Below are positions 6,134 through 13,353 of a stretch of DNA of 13,353 bases, in pieces; position 1 is the first letter of the stretch, and every line of letters starts with the position of its first letter. The notes under the pieces are model-generated. The model saw only the letters and a program-made list of their open reading frames with translations. It had not been told where the DNA came from and did not search any database. This DNA is from Bacteroidota bacterium (GTDB lineage: Bacteria; Bacteroidota; Bacteroidia; Flavobacteriales_D; Crocinitomicaceae). The position numbers and the translations under genes are program-made. Location: NCBI GenBank assembly GCA_006226555.1, contig SBGS01000095.1, positions 1 through 13,353 on the forward strand, read 5' to 3'.

Positions 6134-8260
6134 ATGAGACTTCTGGCTCTTACATTTTTCTTTTTTTTCTGCATTAGTGCTTTTGCTCAAGAAGACCCTA
6201 TCCTTAAAAAAATGGGGGCTTATCGTTCTGAATTTTCCTTAAGGGATTCTTCACTTGTGACAAGGTTGAATCGGATGGCAGGGGATTCTTCGTTTTTAAA
6301 TCCGGAGCGTTCTCAGGTTTTTAGTAGACGAGCGCTAACAATTGCAAAAAAAATAGAGTTTGATGAAGGTCAATGCTCCTCATTACTGGTGATTGCAACC
6401 GCAAAAGTTTATTCCAATCAATTCGATTCGGCAATATATTACACTAAAAAGAGTAGGGCACTTGCTGATCGGATCAAAAGCACCAAATGGAGGGTTAAAT
6501 CGCTGGAGATGATCGGTAATATTCATTCTTATAAGGAAGAGTATACCGAGGCGATCAAGTATTTGTTAGAGGCTGCAAGGATCGCTGATCAGGAAAAAAA
6601 GGAGCTACTGCCTCCGATCTATTGTAACATCGGATATGTTTTTGATAAGACCGATAATGCTGAAAAGGCTGAAGAATACTGTAATAAGGCCTTGGTTACA
6701 GGTTACCAATACAAAGATACAGGAGCCCTGATGACGGCTTACAATATTTTAGGCCTGCTTACAAAAGTCAAGGATTCCGACAGAGCCTTAGCGTACTTTG
6801 AAAAAGGTTTGGATCTAGCTCAACAAAAGGGACATCCAAAAAGGGAATCTGAGCTCCTTTATAATATGTCTAACATTTATTTCAGTAAAGGAGATGATGA
6901 AAAGGCGTTCGAGTTATTTAATAAATCAATTGAAGTCGCTAAACACAAAGGATCATATCTGTCTATTGCCATTGGCTATCAGGCTATGGGGGAAAATTAC
7001 AATAAGATCAATGAGGATAAATTGGCGCTTCAATACTCAGATAGCGCCATGAAGTATTCCCTTCTGTGTGGGAACTATGAAGTGATCATGGAAACAAGTT
7101 ATTTGATCTCTGAACTTTATGCGAAGCAAAAGGATTATAAAAAAGCACTGGAGTATTTATCAAAAGCGTATGATTACAAAGACAGCTTGAATTTAGCAGA
7201 AGTAAATAGCGCTGTTACGGATGCCGAAGCGAAGTATGAGAGTGAGAAGAAGGAGCTACAGTTCAAACTGGACCAGGAACGTGAAAAGGAACTTTCAGAA
7301 GCAAAGATCAAATCACGAGAGCTGCTACTATGGTTAGCTGGTCTGGCTTTGGTGCTATTTGTGATCGCTGCCATAATCTTGAATAAGCAAAACAAGCGGA
7401 TCAAAAACAGAAATGAACTTGTAGAGCTTCAAAAAACCGAGATCGAACAGCAACATCTGGAGATCACAGAGAGTATCCGATATGCTGAACGGATCCAGAA
7501 CACTTTACTTCCACATGGAAATGAATGGGGTTTATTGAGAGATAGACATACGATCTATTTTAATCCTAGGAATGTAGTAAGCGGCGATTTTTATTGGGTC
7601 TATAATGATCCAACGGCTGAGGTCAGTTACTTCGCTGTAGCTGATTGCACAGGTCATGGAGTCCCGGGGGCGCTTGTAAGTATGTTGGCCATTAGTGCCC
7701 TGGCGGAGATCATGAATAAATCCAGAGACCGGAGTACGGGCGAGATCTTGGACCTGCTGCGTGAACGTATCATATCTGATCTGACCAAAGATGACAAAAC
7801 CGTTTCTGATGGACTCGATATCGTTTTTTGTAAGTTCGATCATCGTTCGCGTGAAATGGAATTTTCGGGTGCGAACAATAACCTATGGATCATTGAACCA
7901 AAGCAAGATCAAGTATATGAGAACACTTGCATCATTGGTGAAAAGAATGTGCTTAAAGAATTGAAGGGAGATCGAATGCCAATTGGACACTATTTTAAGC
8001 TGAATATGCCTTTTACTACCCATCGTTTTTCTTTACTTGAAGGGAGTCAATTGATTCTTTCTACAGATGGAATGGCAGATCAGTTCGGAGGAACGGACAA
8101 TAAAAAATACAAGTACGCAAAATTGAAAGAATTCTTTCTTTTACATAGAGATCGAACATCTGAAAGAATCAAGTCATCTGAACTGGATGAGGAATTCACT
8201 GCCTGGAAAGGCGATAATGAGCAAACAGATGATGTTTCGCTACTGATAGTTGATCTATGA
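6134..8260 (+). CDS. Sensor phosphatase: periplasmic TPRs, one membrane helix, cytoplasmic SpoIIE-type PP2C domain
   Basis: A 708-residue signalling protein. Residues 1-19 form a signal peptide ending in FAQ; about 60-360 hold TPR-like helical pairs (for example DEKAFELFNKSIEVAK and YKKALEYLSKAYDYKD); a K/E-rich coiled coil precedes one membrane helix (about 397-416). A second coiled coil (about 425-460) leads to a SpoIIE/PP2C serine/threonine phosphatase domain. Metal-site motifs are intact: SGDFYW (D485), ADCTGHGVPGAL (D504), STDGMADQ (D645) and TDDVSLL (D699, D700). This fits a sensor that reads a periplasmic signal and dephosphorylates a cytoplasmic partner, classically a STAS-type anti-anti-sigma factor; no partner gene is in the window. 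ATG at 6134 is chosen over an in-frame ATG at 6107 because it places the signal peptide at the N-terminus. The stop codon abuts the stop of the convergent DUF5686 gene. Confidence 0.9.
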   Translation: MRLLALTFFFFFCISAFAQEDPILKKMGAYRSEFSLRDSSLVTRLNRMAGDSSFLNPERSQVFSRRALTIAKKIEFDEGQCSSLLVIATAKVYSNQFDSAIYYTKKSRALADRIKSTKWRVKSLEMIGNIHSYKEEYTEAIKYLLEAARIADQEKKELLPPIYCNIGYVFDKTDNAEKAEEYCNKALVTGYQYKDTGALMTAYNILGLLTKVKDSDRALAYFEKGLDLAQQKGHPKRESELLYNMSNIYFSKGDDEKAFELFNKSIEVAKHKGSYLSIAIGYQAMGENYNKINEDKLALQYSDSAMKYSLLCGNYEVIMETSYLISELYAKQKDYKKALEYLSKAYDYKDSLNLAEVNSAVTDAEAKYESEKKELQFKLDQEREKELSEAKIKSRELLLWLAGLALVLFVIAAIILNKQNKRIKNRNELVELQKTEIEQQHLEITESIRYAERIQNTLLPHGNEWGLLRDRHTIYFNPRNVVSGDFYWVYNDPTAEVSYFAVADCTGHGVPGALVSMLAISALAEIMNKSRDRSTGEILDLLRERIISDLTKDDKTVSDGLDIVFCKFDHRSREMEFSGANNNLWIIEPKQDQVYENTCIIGEKNVLKELKGDRMPIGHYFKLNMPFTTHRFSLLEGSQLILSTDGMADQFGGTDNKKYKYAKLKEFFLLHRDRTSERIKSSELDEEFTAWKGDNEQTDDVSLLIVDL

Positions 8261-10654
8261 TCACAACATAACTCCAATGCTGATCTTCGGCATGATGTTG
8301 TTTTTCCAGTTGTTATCTGCATACGATCCATAACGATAGAATACTCCTGCTCCAACTTGTGCAAAACCAGAGACCAGAACACCATTTAAAATCAATCCAC
8401 TTTCAAAGTATCCTTTGTCCATGCTTTCAAAAGCATAGGAATGTCTTTCTTTTCCTACGTACTCTCCATATCCTATAGCCTGGTGTAAGCTGATAGATGG
8501 CTCATTCCATTTCGCCTTTGTTTTAAAGGCTTGGATATTCAGTCGAGAATATAGAGCAACCTGTTGCGTATGGTAGAATCTGGATGGTTCCATTGTTTCA
8601 AATGTTTCGGGAACGGATAGGTTCCAAGATAATCCGGTTCCGTTTCCACGGTACGCATACAGTAAAGGAACATCTCCCTGAAGGTTATCCCCTTGAACAA
8701 CCATAGTCAATGTACCAAAGGCCCTGATACGAATATCCTGACGAATGTTCAAACTGGTTCTGAGGTAGCTGAATTGCGAAGCTTCAAAACCGGTGAAACC
8801 ATTCACAACCTTCAATTGTACTTTTGGCCATTTAGTTCCCTTGGAAACACGAGTATCTCCAAGCATCATAACCTTTTCGCGTATATTCCAGGTGATCTCT
8901 CCTCCAATCTCGGCTTGATCAAACTGTTCGAGATTTCCATCTGCAGAAAAATAGATGTATTCTCCTGTTTGCTGAACGCGCTGATAGTTTCCAAATGCCT
9001 TGAGACGAATGTTTGCACGTACATTCCAGGTAAGGCTTGCTTCTGCGATGCGTTGTTTGTCCATTTGCTGGATGAAAAAGTGACGCATTAATGACGGTGA
9101 AGTAAGGTTGAATCCGTCGTTTGAAAAATTCAGTCCTCCGCGTTCTGCAACATCTTCACTATAGCTCAATTTTAGATCGACACCACTCTTTTTACTGATG
9201 TGAATGGTACTAAAACCTCCGTACTTAAATCCCTTGTCCTTAAAACCGTAGGCGCCGTAACCTCCAAATGTTACGTGTTTGATAAGACGTTTTGAGGTTT
9301 CCAATCCCGCTCCAAGTCTAAACCCTTCGTATTGATCGTAATTTAAAACATGAGCGATATCGAGGTTGATCTTTTTACCCAAAGGGATCTTTCCTTGCAT
9401 TGCAGAGCTAAGCAGGTCAAACTTTTGCTCTAGTTTTTCGGCCTTGGAAATGCTGTCCACCACCTGATAGGTTTTTAATTCACGTTCTGTGATCTGATAT
9501 TCTCTTAAATTCTCCCAGGTTTTCTGATCCGTTTCACCTGCATCTTCTGTAGTGGTGACCGTAACATTATTGAATTTGATCTTTTTCAGGTCTTCCGGGT
9601 CAACGATAACATTTCGGATGTAGGTATTTCCTTTTCCAACCATTTTAAGTCCGTTTACGGAAATCGTTTCAGGAAAGGCTACGTTGGTACTCAATTTTAA
9701 AGGAAACCATTTCTTGTCATTCAAATGCGCATATTCCTGAACGATCTGTACTGCAAATCCACTTTGATCATAGGGTGAAGCAGTTACTTTTTCAATCGCA
9801 AATCCATCAGTATTGATGTAAAGTCTACCTGTTAAACCATCATAGTTACTTCCTTTTCTGGGACGATAAAAAATCGTATAGGTCGTATCCGAGTTGATAA
9901 CCAGCGTATCTTCCAGAATGAACAAATAGCGACGGGTTCCTCCCGGGGCAATCGGGTTAACATATTCTTTACCTAAGATCTGTATGGACTCATTGTAAAA
10001 ACTGAACGATTGAATTTCGTTCGCAAAAGTTGAAAAGATCGGATTCTGAAATCCGGAAACTTTGTAGGCAATGATCTCTTCCTTGTCTTTTGATGGTGGT
10101 ATAAAGGTTCTTCGCGAAGCACTTTCCAGCAAGAAAAGGTGTTGCTGATCAAAGAATGCCATAATGGACATCATACTGGAATCCGAATCGTCTGGAACTA
10201 ATGAATCTAAAGCTTCTCTGTCTACATCAAACACGAATTTCGAGTAGCTTTCATATTGAAAAGCATTATTTCTAAGCGGATCATTGCTTTTACGATTGTC
10301 AATTGCAGCTTGTATGATACGATGGGCAGGATTCTCACCGGCCCTAACTACAACTTCTTCGACTTCCTGCATAATCGGTTCTAAATAGATCGTAAAATTT
10401 TCGACCATTCTAAGTGCAATTAATGTATCGAGATACCCATAAGATCTGACAGTAATATAGCTTTCGGTAATGATGGAGTCGGGTATTTGAAAGGCTCCGT
10501 CAATATCGGTCAGCTGAGGAGCGATTGAAGTGGACATCACTTTTGCAAATGGAATACCCTCCAATGTAACGCGATCTTTAATGAAGAACTTTTGCTGCCC
10601 AATTACAATTGCATGGGATAAGAGAAATAATATCAGTAGTGTGGTTTGTTTCAT
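8261..10654 (-). CDS. DUF5686-family outer-membrane protein with CarboxypepD_reg-like N-terminal domain
   Basis: A 797-residue envelope protein. A signal peptide (about 1-20, ending IGQQ) is followed by a carboxypeptidase regulatory-like beta-sandwich (about 22-100), which in Bacteroidota precedes TonB-dependent receptors and related barrels. The motif ENPAHRIIQAAIDNRK (about 107-122) and the nearby YESYSKF mark the start of the DUF5686 family. The C-terminal half (about 430-797) is made of alternating aromatic and polar strands (GGYGAYGFKDKGFKYGGF, AGVFYRYGSYADNN) as in an outer-membrane beta-barrel, and the protein ends in a strand-like ISIGVML. There is no TonB box or plug domain, so it is not a classic SusC/TonB-dependent receptor. 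Function of the family is unknown. It is transcribed towards the phosphatase gene, with no bases between the stop codons, and diverges from the radical SAM gene (98-base gap). Confidence 0.88.
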   Translation of the reverse strand: MKQTTLLILFLLSHAIVIGQQKFFIKDRVTLEGIPFAKVMSTSIAPQLTDIDGAFQIPDSIITESYITVRSYGYLDTLIALRMVENFTIYLEPIMQEVEEVVVRAGENPAHRIIQAAIDNRKSNDPLRNNAFQYESYSKFVFDVDREALDSLVPDDSDSSMMSIMAFFDQQHLFLLESASRRTFIPPSKDKEEIIAYKVSGFQNPIFSTFANEIQSFSFYNESIQILGKEYVNPIAPGGTRRYLFILEDTLVINSDTTYTIFYRPRKGSNYDGLTGRLYINTDGFAIEKVTASPYDQSGFAVQIVQEYAHLNDKKWFPLKLSTNVAFPETISVNGLKMVGKGNTYIRNVIVDPEDLKKIKFNNVTVTTTEDAGETDQKTWENLREYQITERELKTYQVVDSISKAEKLEQKFDLLSSAMQGKIPLGKKINLDIAHVLNYDQYEGFRLGAGLETSKRLIKHVTFGGYGAYGFKDKGFKYGGFSTIHISKKSGVDLKLSYSEDVAERGGLNFSNDGFNLTSPSLMRHFFIQQMDKQRIAEASLTWNVRANIRLKAFGNYQRVQQTGEYIYFSADGNLEQFDQAEIGGEITWNIREKVMMLGDTRVSKGTKWPKVQLKVVNGFTGFEASQFSYLRTSLNIRQDIRIRAFGTLTMVVQGDNLQGDVPLLYAYRGNGTGLSWNLSVPETFETMEPSRFYHTQQVALYSRLNIQAFKTKAKWNEPSISLHQAIGYGEYVGKERHSYAFESMDKGYFESGLILNGVLVSGFAQVGAGVFYRYGSYADNNWKNNIMPKISIGVML

Positions 10655-10739
10655 GTTTGTTCGTCCTCTATTCGTGTAAGACTTAGTTCAAGGCCGAAAG
10701 TTACTTCAAATCGAACTTTTTTCACATCTTATTTTCTGA

Positions 10740-10747
10740 TACCTTTG
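10740..10747 (+). promoter_or_regulatory. Putative -7 element of the radical SAM gene
   Basis: TACCTTTG matches TAnnTTTG in full and is identical to the -7 element before ctaA. It ends 5 bases before the ATG at 10753. No TTG is present at 17-23 bases upstream, only a T-rich stretch, so the promoter is plausible but incomplete. Confidence 0.35.
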
Positions 10748-10752
10748 GATCA

Positions 10753-11772
10753 ATGTCTCGAACCGCGGATAATATCAATATTCTTAGGCAACTTAATTTC
10801 AGGAAAATGTGGAATTTGATATTGCTGCGATCCAGCTATCAATTTTCGAGAATTTTCAAAAAGAGTTTTGTTTGGGGTAGGCCTTACGCCTTATCCATAG
10901 AGCCTACAACGGCATGTAATTTGGGTTGTCCGGAATGTCCAAGCGGCTTAAAGCAGTTCACACGGCCAACAGGAAAATTAGACCTTGATTTGCATCGAAA
11001 AATGCTCGAGCAAACGCATGGAACAGTCTTTTACATCAACTATTATTTTCAGGGTGAACCGTTTTTACACCCAAAATTTCTAGACCTGATTAAAGATGCG
11101 AAGAAGTACAAAATTTATACCTCCACTTCCACAAATGCACATTTTATAGATAAACGTAAGGCAGAAGAGATTGTACGTTCTGGGTTGGATAGGTTAATCA
11201 TATCAGTAGATGGCTTGTCACAGGAAACCTATGTTCAATACAGGGTGAATGGTAAATTGGAGAAAGTGATTTCGGGCATCAAAGAGATAGTGACTGCAAA
11301 ACAAGATCTAAATTCAAAGACGCCACATTTGATCATTCAGTTTCTTGCTGTGCGTCCCAATGAGCGCGAAATTCCAAAACTTCACGCCTTCGCATCAGAG
11401 TTGGGTGTTCAAGATGTTCGAATAAAAACTGCCCAGCTTTACGATTACAAACATGGTAACCCTCTCATGCCGGACAACGAACAATACGCCAGATATAAAA
11501 AACGTCCTGACGGAACTTACAAGTTAAAATATAAATTAGGCAATCATTGCTGGAGAATGTGGTCGTCATCTGTTCTTACCTGGGATGGAGCAGTGGTTCC
11601 TTGTTGTTTTGATAAAGATGCTAAACATATCCTCGGGAAGATCGATGTCGCATCGTTCAACGAAGTATGGCAAAGTAAGGCATATCAGGAATTTCGTAAA
11701 GGTGTGCTAACCCACCGAAATCAAATTGATATTTGCACCAACTGCTCAGAAGGAGCAAAAGTATGGGCATAA
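10753..11772 (+). CDS. Radical SAM/SPASM domain protein
   Basis: A 339-residue iron-sulfur enzyme. The radical SAM cluster motif C-x3-C-x2-C is at C55, C59 and C62 (TTACNLGCPECPSG), the SAM-binding GEP at 101-103 (YFQGEPFLHP), and ISVDG follows on a later strand. The C-terminal SPASM region has C266, C284, C285, C328 and C331 (HCW, VPCCFD, ICTNC), able to hold at least one extra 4Fe-4S cluster. SPASM enzymes often modify peptides or proteins, but no candidate substrate peptide is nearby, so the reaction is unknown. The segment from about residue 40 (WGRPYALSIEPTTACNLGCPECPSG) looks like a widespread Bacteroidota radical SAM family of unknown function. The start at 10753 sits only 5 bases after a -7 element; the next in-frame ATG (10807, residue 19) is an alternative. 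Translation ends just inside a bidirectional hairpin. Confidence 0.92.
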   Translation: MSRTADNINILRQLNFRKMWNLILLRSSYQFSRIFKKSFVWGRPYALSIEPTTACNLGCPECPSGLKQFTRPTGKLDLDLHRKMLEQTHGTVFYINYYFQGEPFLHPKFLDLIKDAKKYKIYTSTSTNAHFIDKRKAEEIVRSGLDRLIISVDGLSQETYVQYRVNGKLEKVISGIKEIVTAKQDLNSKTPHLIIQFLAVRPNEREIPKLHAFASELGVQDVRIKTAQLYDYKHGNPLMPDNEQYARYKKRPDGTYKLKYKLGNHCWRMWSSSVLTWDGAVVPCCFDKDAKHILGKIDVASFNEVWQSKAYQEFRKGVLTHRNQIDICTNCSEGAKVWA

Positions 11773-11796
11773 AAAAAGGGAGCATAAAACTCCCTT
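11771..11796 (-). terminator. Intrinsic terminator between the radical SAM and mini-protein genes
   Basis: A perfect 7-bp stem AAGGGAG/CTCCCTT (11776-11782 with 11790-11796) closes a 7-nt loop. On the minus strand it is followed by a run of T, giving a strong terminator for the mini-protein gene whose stop is at 11822. On the plus strand the hairpin starts 3 bases after the radical SAM stop codon but is followed only by CAATATTTT, so it is a weaker terminator in that direction. Confidence 0.75.
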
Positions 11797-11821
11797 CAAT
11801 ATTTTATATCAGTTAATCAAA

Positions 11822-11980
11822 TTAACTTTCTGTCTCTTCTTCAAGAATTCTTTTCGGACGAAGCATTTCAAATACTCCAAGAGTAATCCAATAAGGCAAA
11901 ATGAATCCCATTAGGAAAAGCAACATCCAGAATGCCATTCCACCAATCAAAAGAAAGATTACTATACCGAAAATGCTCAT
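11822..11980 (-). CDS. 52-residue membrane mini-protein, unknown function
   Basis: A short minus-strand frame from ATG (11980) to TAA (11822). The product starts MSIFGIVIFLLIGG and is almost entirely hydrophobic from residue 4 to 37 (one long or two short membrane helices, with a Pro-Tyr-Trp turn at about 29-31), then ends in a basic RPKR patch and an acidic EEETES tail. Positive charge just after the helix suggests a cytoplasmic C-terminus. Support for a real gene: a clean frame filling the gap between two genes, an own terminator directly downstream (11771-11796), and a promoter-like TACTTTTA upstream (12012-12019, minus) with a TTTG 18 bases before it. The family is not recognised. It has no cysteine and no precursor-peptide features. 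Confidence 0.7.
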   Translation of the reverse strand: MSIFGIVIFLLIGGMAFWMLLFLMGFILPYWITLGVFEMLRPKRILEEETES

Positions 11981-12049
11981 CTCTTATTATTTTTGTTCCG
12001 TTTTACATTGGTAAAAGTAATAAATAATTCAAATCAACAAACAATAGAT
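11981..12049. promoter_or_regulatory. Divergent promoter region between mini-protein gene and fumC
   Basis: This 69-base A/T-rich gap must hold start signals in both directions. Plus strand: TACATTGG (12004-12011) differs from TAnnTTTG at one base and would give a leader of about 30 bases for fumC, but no good -33 element is seen. Minus strand: TACTTTTA (12012-12019) has a TTTG 18 bases upstream. The two -7 candidates are adjacent, so the two promoters would compete if both are real. Confidence 0.3.
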
Positions 12050-13353
12050 ATGGAATATCGCATAGAAAAAGACACGATCGGTGAGGTAAAGGTACCTGCT
12101 GACAAGTACTGGGGAGCACAGACGGAGCGTTCTCGCAACAACTTTAAAATTGGTCCTTCAGGTTCCATGCCGAAAGAGATCGTTCAGGCGTTTGCATATC
12201 TGAAAAAAGCAGCGGCTCATGCAAACTGTGAGTTGGGTGTGCTTGATGAGAAAAAGCGTGATCTGATCTCTCAGGTAGCTGACGAGATCATTGAAGGAAA
12301 ACTAGCTGATCAGTTTCCGTTGGTGATCTGGCAAACCGGTTCCGGAACACAGTCTAATATGAATGTGAATGAAGTCATTGCTAATCGCGCTCACGTGATC
12401 GCAGGTAATACGTTGGGAGATGGAGGGAAGACGCTTGGAGCGAATGACGATGTAAATAAATCACAATCAAGTAATGATACGTTCCCAACAGGAATGCATA
12501 TTGCTTGCTACAAGATGATCGTAGAGAAAACGATCCCGGGAGTTGAGCAATTGAGAAATACACTTGCAGAAAAATCTAAGGCGTTCAAGGATGTGGTAAA
12601 AATTGGTAGAACGCACTTGATGGACGCGACGCCATTGACACTTGGACAAGAGTTCTCCGGATATGTTTCCCAACTTGATCATGGATTAAAGGCACTAAAA
12701 AATACCTTACCTCATCTTTCTGAGCTCGCTTTAGGAGGAACAGCAGTTGGTACAGGTTTAAATACTCCTAAAGGATATGATGTTTTGGTTGCTAAGAAAA
12801 TTGCTGAGTTCACAGGACTTCCATTTGTTACAGCTGAAAACAAATTTGAGGCTTTGGCTGCACATGATGCCATCGTTGAATCTCATGGTGCCCTGAAGCA
12901 ATTGGCTGTTTCTTTGAATAAGATCGCAAATGACATTCGAATGATGGCTTCCGGACCACGCTCAGGAATTGGAGAGTTGATCATCCCAGCGAACGAACCG
13001 GGATCATCTATTATGCCGGGTAAAGTAAATCCGACTCAAGCAGAGGCAATGACCATGGTTTGTGCTCAGGTTATGGGGAATGACGTTGCGGTTACCGTTG
13101 GTGGAACACAGGGTCACTATGAATTGAATGTGTTTAAACCGATGATGGCTTACAATCTTCTTCAATCGGCAGAATTGATAGGTGATGCCTGTGTGTCTTT
13201 TGATGAGCACTGTGCTCAGGGAATTGAGCCAAATCATAAACGTATTCAAGAGTTATTGAATAATTCATTGATGCTTGTAACAGCATTGAATACTAAGATT
13301 GGTTATTACAAAGCTGCTGAAATTGCAAATGCTGCTCATATGAATGGAACAAC
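12050..13353 (+). CDS. fumC: Class II fumarate hydratase, C-terminus cut by the window edge
   Basis: Iron-independent fumarase of the aspartase/fumarase superfamily, which interconverts fumarate and L-malate in the TCA cycle in the cytoplasm. The visible 434 codons (family length about 460-470) are open to the right edge. Family landmarks are in order: WGAQTERSRNNF near the N-terminus, QTGSGTQSNMNVNEV, the SSNDTFPT segment, GRTHLMDATPLTLGQE with the catalytic-region H189 (E. coli H188), and the signature loop GSSIMPGKVNP at 318-328 with catalytic S319. This set separates it from argininosuccinate lyase and adenylosuccinate lyase; aspartase is the nearest alternative, but HLMDATP, found in fumarases, favours FumC. 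The start MEYRIEKDTIGEVKVPADKYWG matches the usual FumC N-terminus. Only about 30 residues of the C-terminus are missing. Confidence 0.95.
   Translation, partial: MEYRIEKDTIGEVKVPADKYWGAQTERSRNNFKIGPSGSMPKEIVQAFAYLKKAAAHANCELGVLDEKKRDLISQVADEIIEGKLADQFPLVIWQTGSGTQSNMNVNEVIANRAHVIAGNTLGDGGKTLGANDDVNKSQSSNDTFPTGMHIACYKMIVEKTIPGVEQLRNTLAEKSKAFKDVVKIGRTHLMDATPLTLGQEFSGYVSQLDHGLKALKNTLPHLSELALGGTAVGTGLNTPKGYDVLVAKKIAEFTGLPFVTAENKFEALAAHDAIVESHGALKQLAVSLNKIANDIRMMASGPRSGIGELIIPANEPGSSIMPGKVNPTQAEAMTMVCAQVMGNDVAVTVGGTQGHYELNVFKPMMAYNLLQSAELIGDACVSFDEHCAQGIEPNHKRIQELLNNSLMLVTALNTKIGYYKAAEIANAAHMNGT

Noticed and set aside
8261..10654. DUF5686 protein as a SusC/TonB-dependent receptor
   Set aside because: It has the CarboxypepD_reg-like N-terminal domain but no TonB box or plug, and no SusD-like partner is encoded next to it.
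10696..10703. TAACTTTC on the minus strand as the -7 element of the DUF5686 gene
   Set aside because: The last consensus base is wrong and no TTG lies at a suitable upstream distance; the gap surely holds a promoter but this one is not convincing.
11822..11980. The mini-protein as a RiPP precursor for the neighbouring radical SAM/SPASM enzyme
   Set aside because: It lies on the opposite strand behind a terminator, is almost wholly hydrophobic, and has no cysteine, leader/core division or glycine-rich cleavage site.
1..13353. Defence island, prophage, integrated element or CRISPR system
   Set aside because: No integrase, transposase, repeat array, restriction or toxin gene was found; no att-like duplication of the tRNA 3' end was noticed in the window.

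Overview
The window looks like chromosomal DNA of a Bacteroidota member, most likely of the Flavobacteriales type. It encodes a secreted protein with PKD modules and a type B C-terminal sorting domain of the type IX secretion system (T9SS), a DUF5686-type outer-membrane protein, and several -7 elements fitting the Bacteroidetes consensus TAnnTTTG. Shine-Dalgarno sequences are almost absent. No insertion sequence, CRISPR array, phage gene or integration scar was seen.

Layout. Bases 1-371 (minus) hold the start of a membrane protein, possibly TrkH-like, cut by the window edge. A CAU-anticodon tRNA with its own terminator follows (431-538, minus). A sulfite-exporter-like TauE/SafE permease (687-1478) and heme A synthase (1485-2507) form a minus-strand pair in which the permease lies directly after and in frame with the synthase stop. 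On the plus strand are an SDR-type NAD(P)-binding protein (2552-3352), an 894-residue T9SS-exported PKD protein (3416-6100) and a sensor phosphatase with periplasmic TPRs and a cytoplasmic SpoIIE/PP2C domain (6134-8260). A convergent minus-strand DUF5686 outer-membrane protein (8261-10654) meets the phosphatase stop codon to stop codon. Then come a plus-strand radical SAM/SPASM protein (10753-11772), a 52-residue membrane mini-protein (11822-11980, minus) with a terminator at its end, and fumC (from 12050, plus), cut by the right edge after about 434 codons.

How they fit together. Heme A synthase supports aa3-type cytochrome oxidase and fumarase belongs to the TCA cycle, so part of the window serves aerobic energy metabolism. 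The PKD protein, the phosphatase and the DUF5686 protein act at or sense the cell envelope. Genes change strand often and operons are short, so most functional links between neighbours are weak inferences.

Most of the window is ordinary. The points that stand out are the permease reading frame with no standard start codon, the 169-residue two-module super-repeat in the secreted protein, the abutting convergent stop codons, -7 elements a few bases before start codons, and a small membrane gene that is easily missed.
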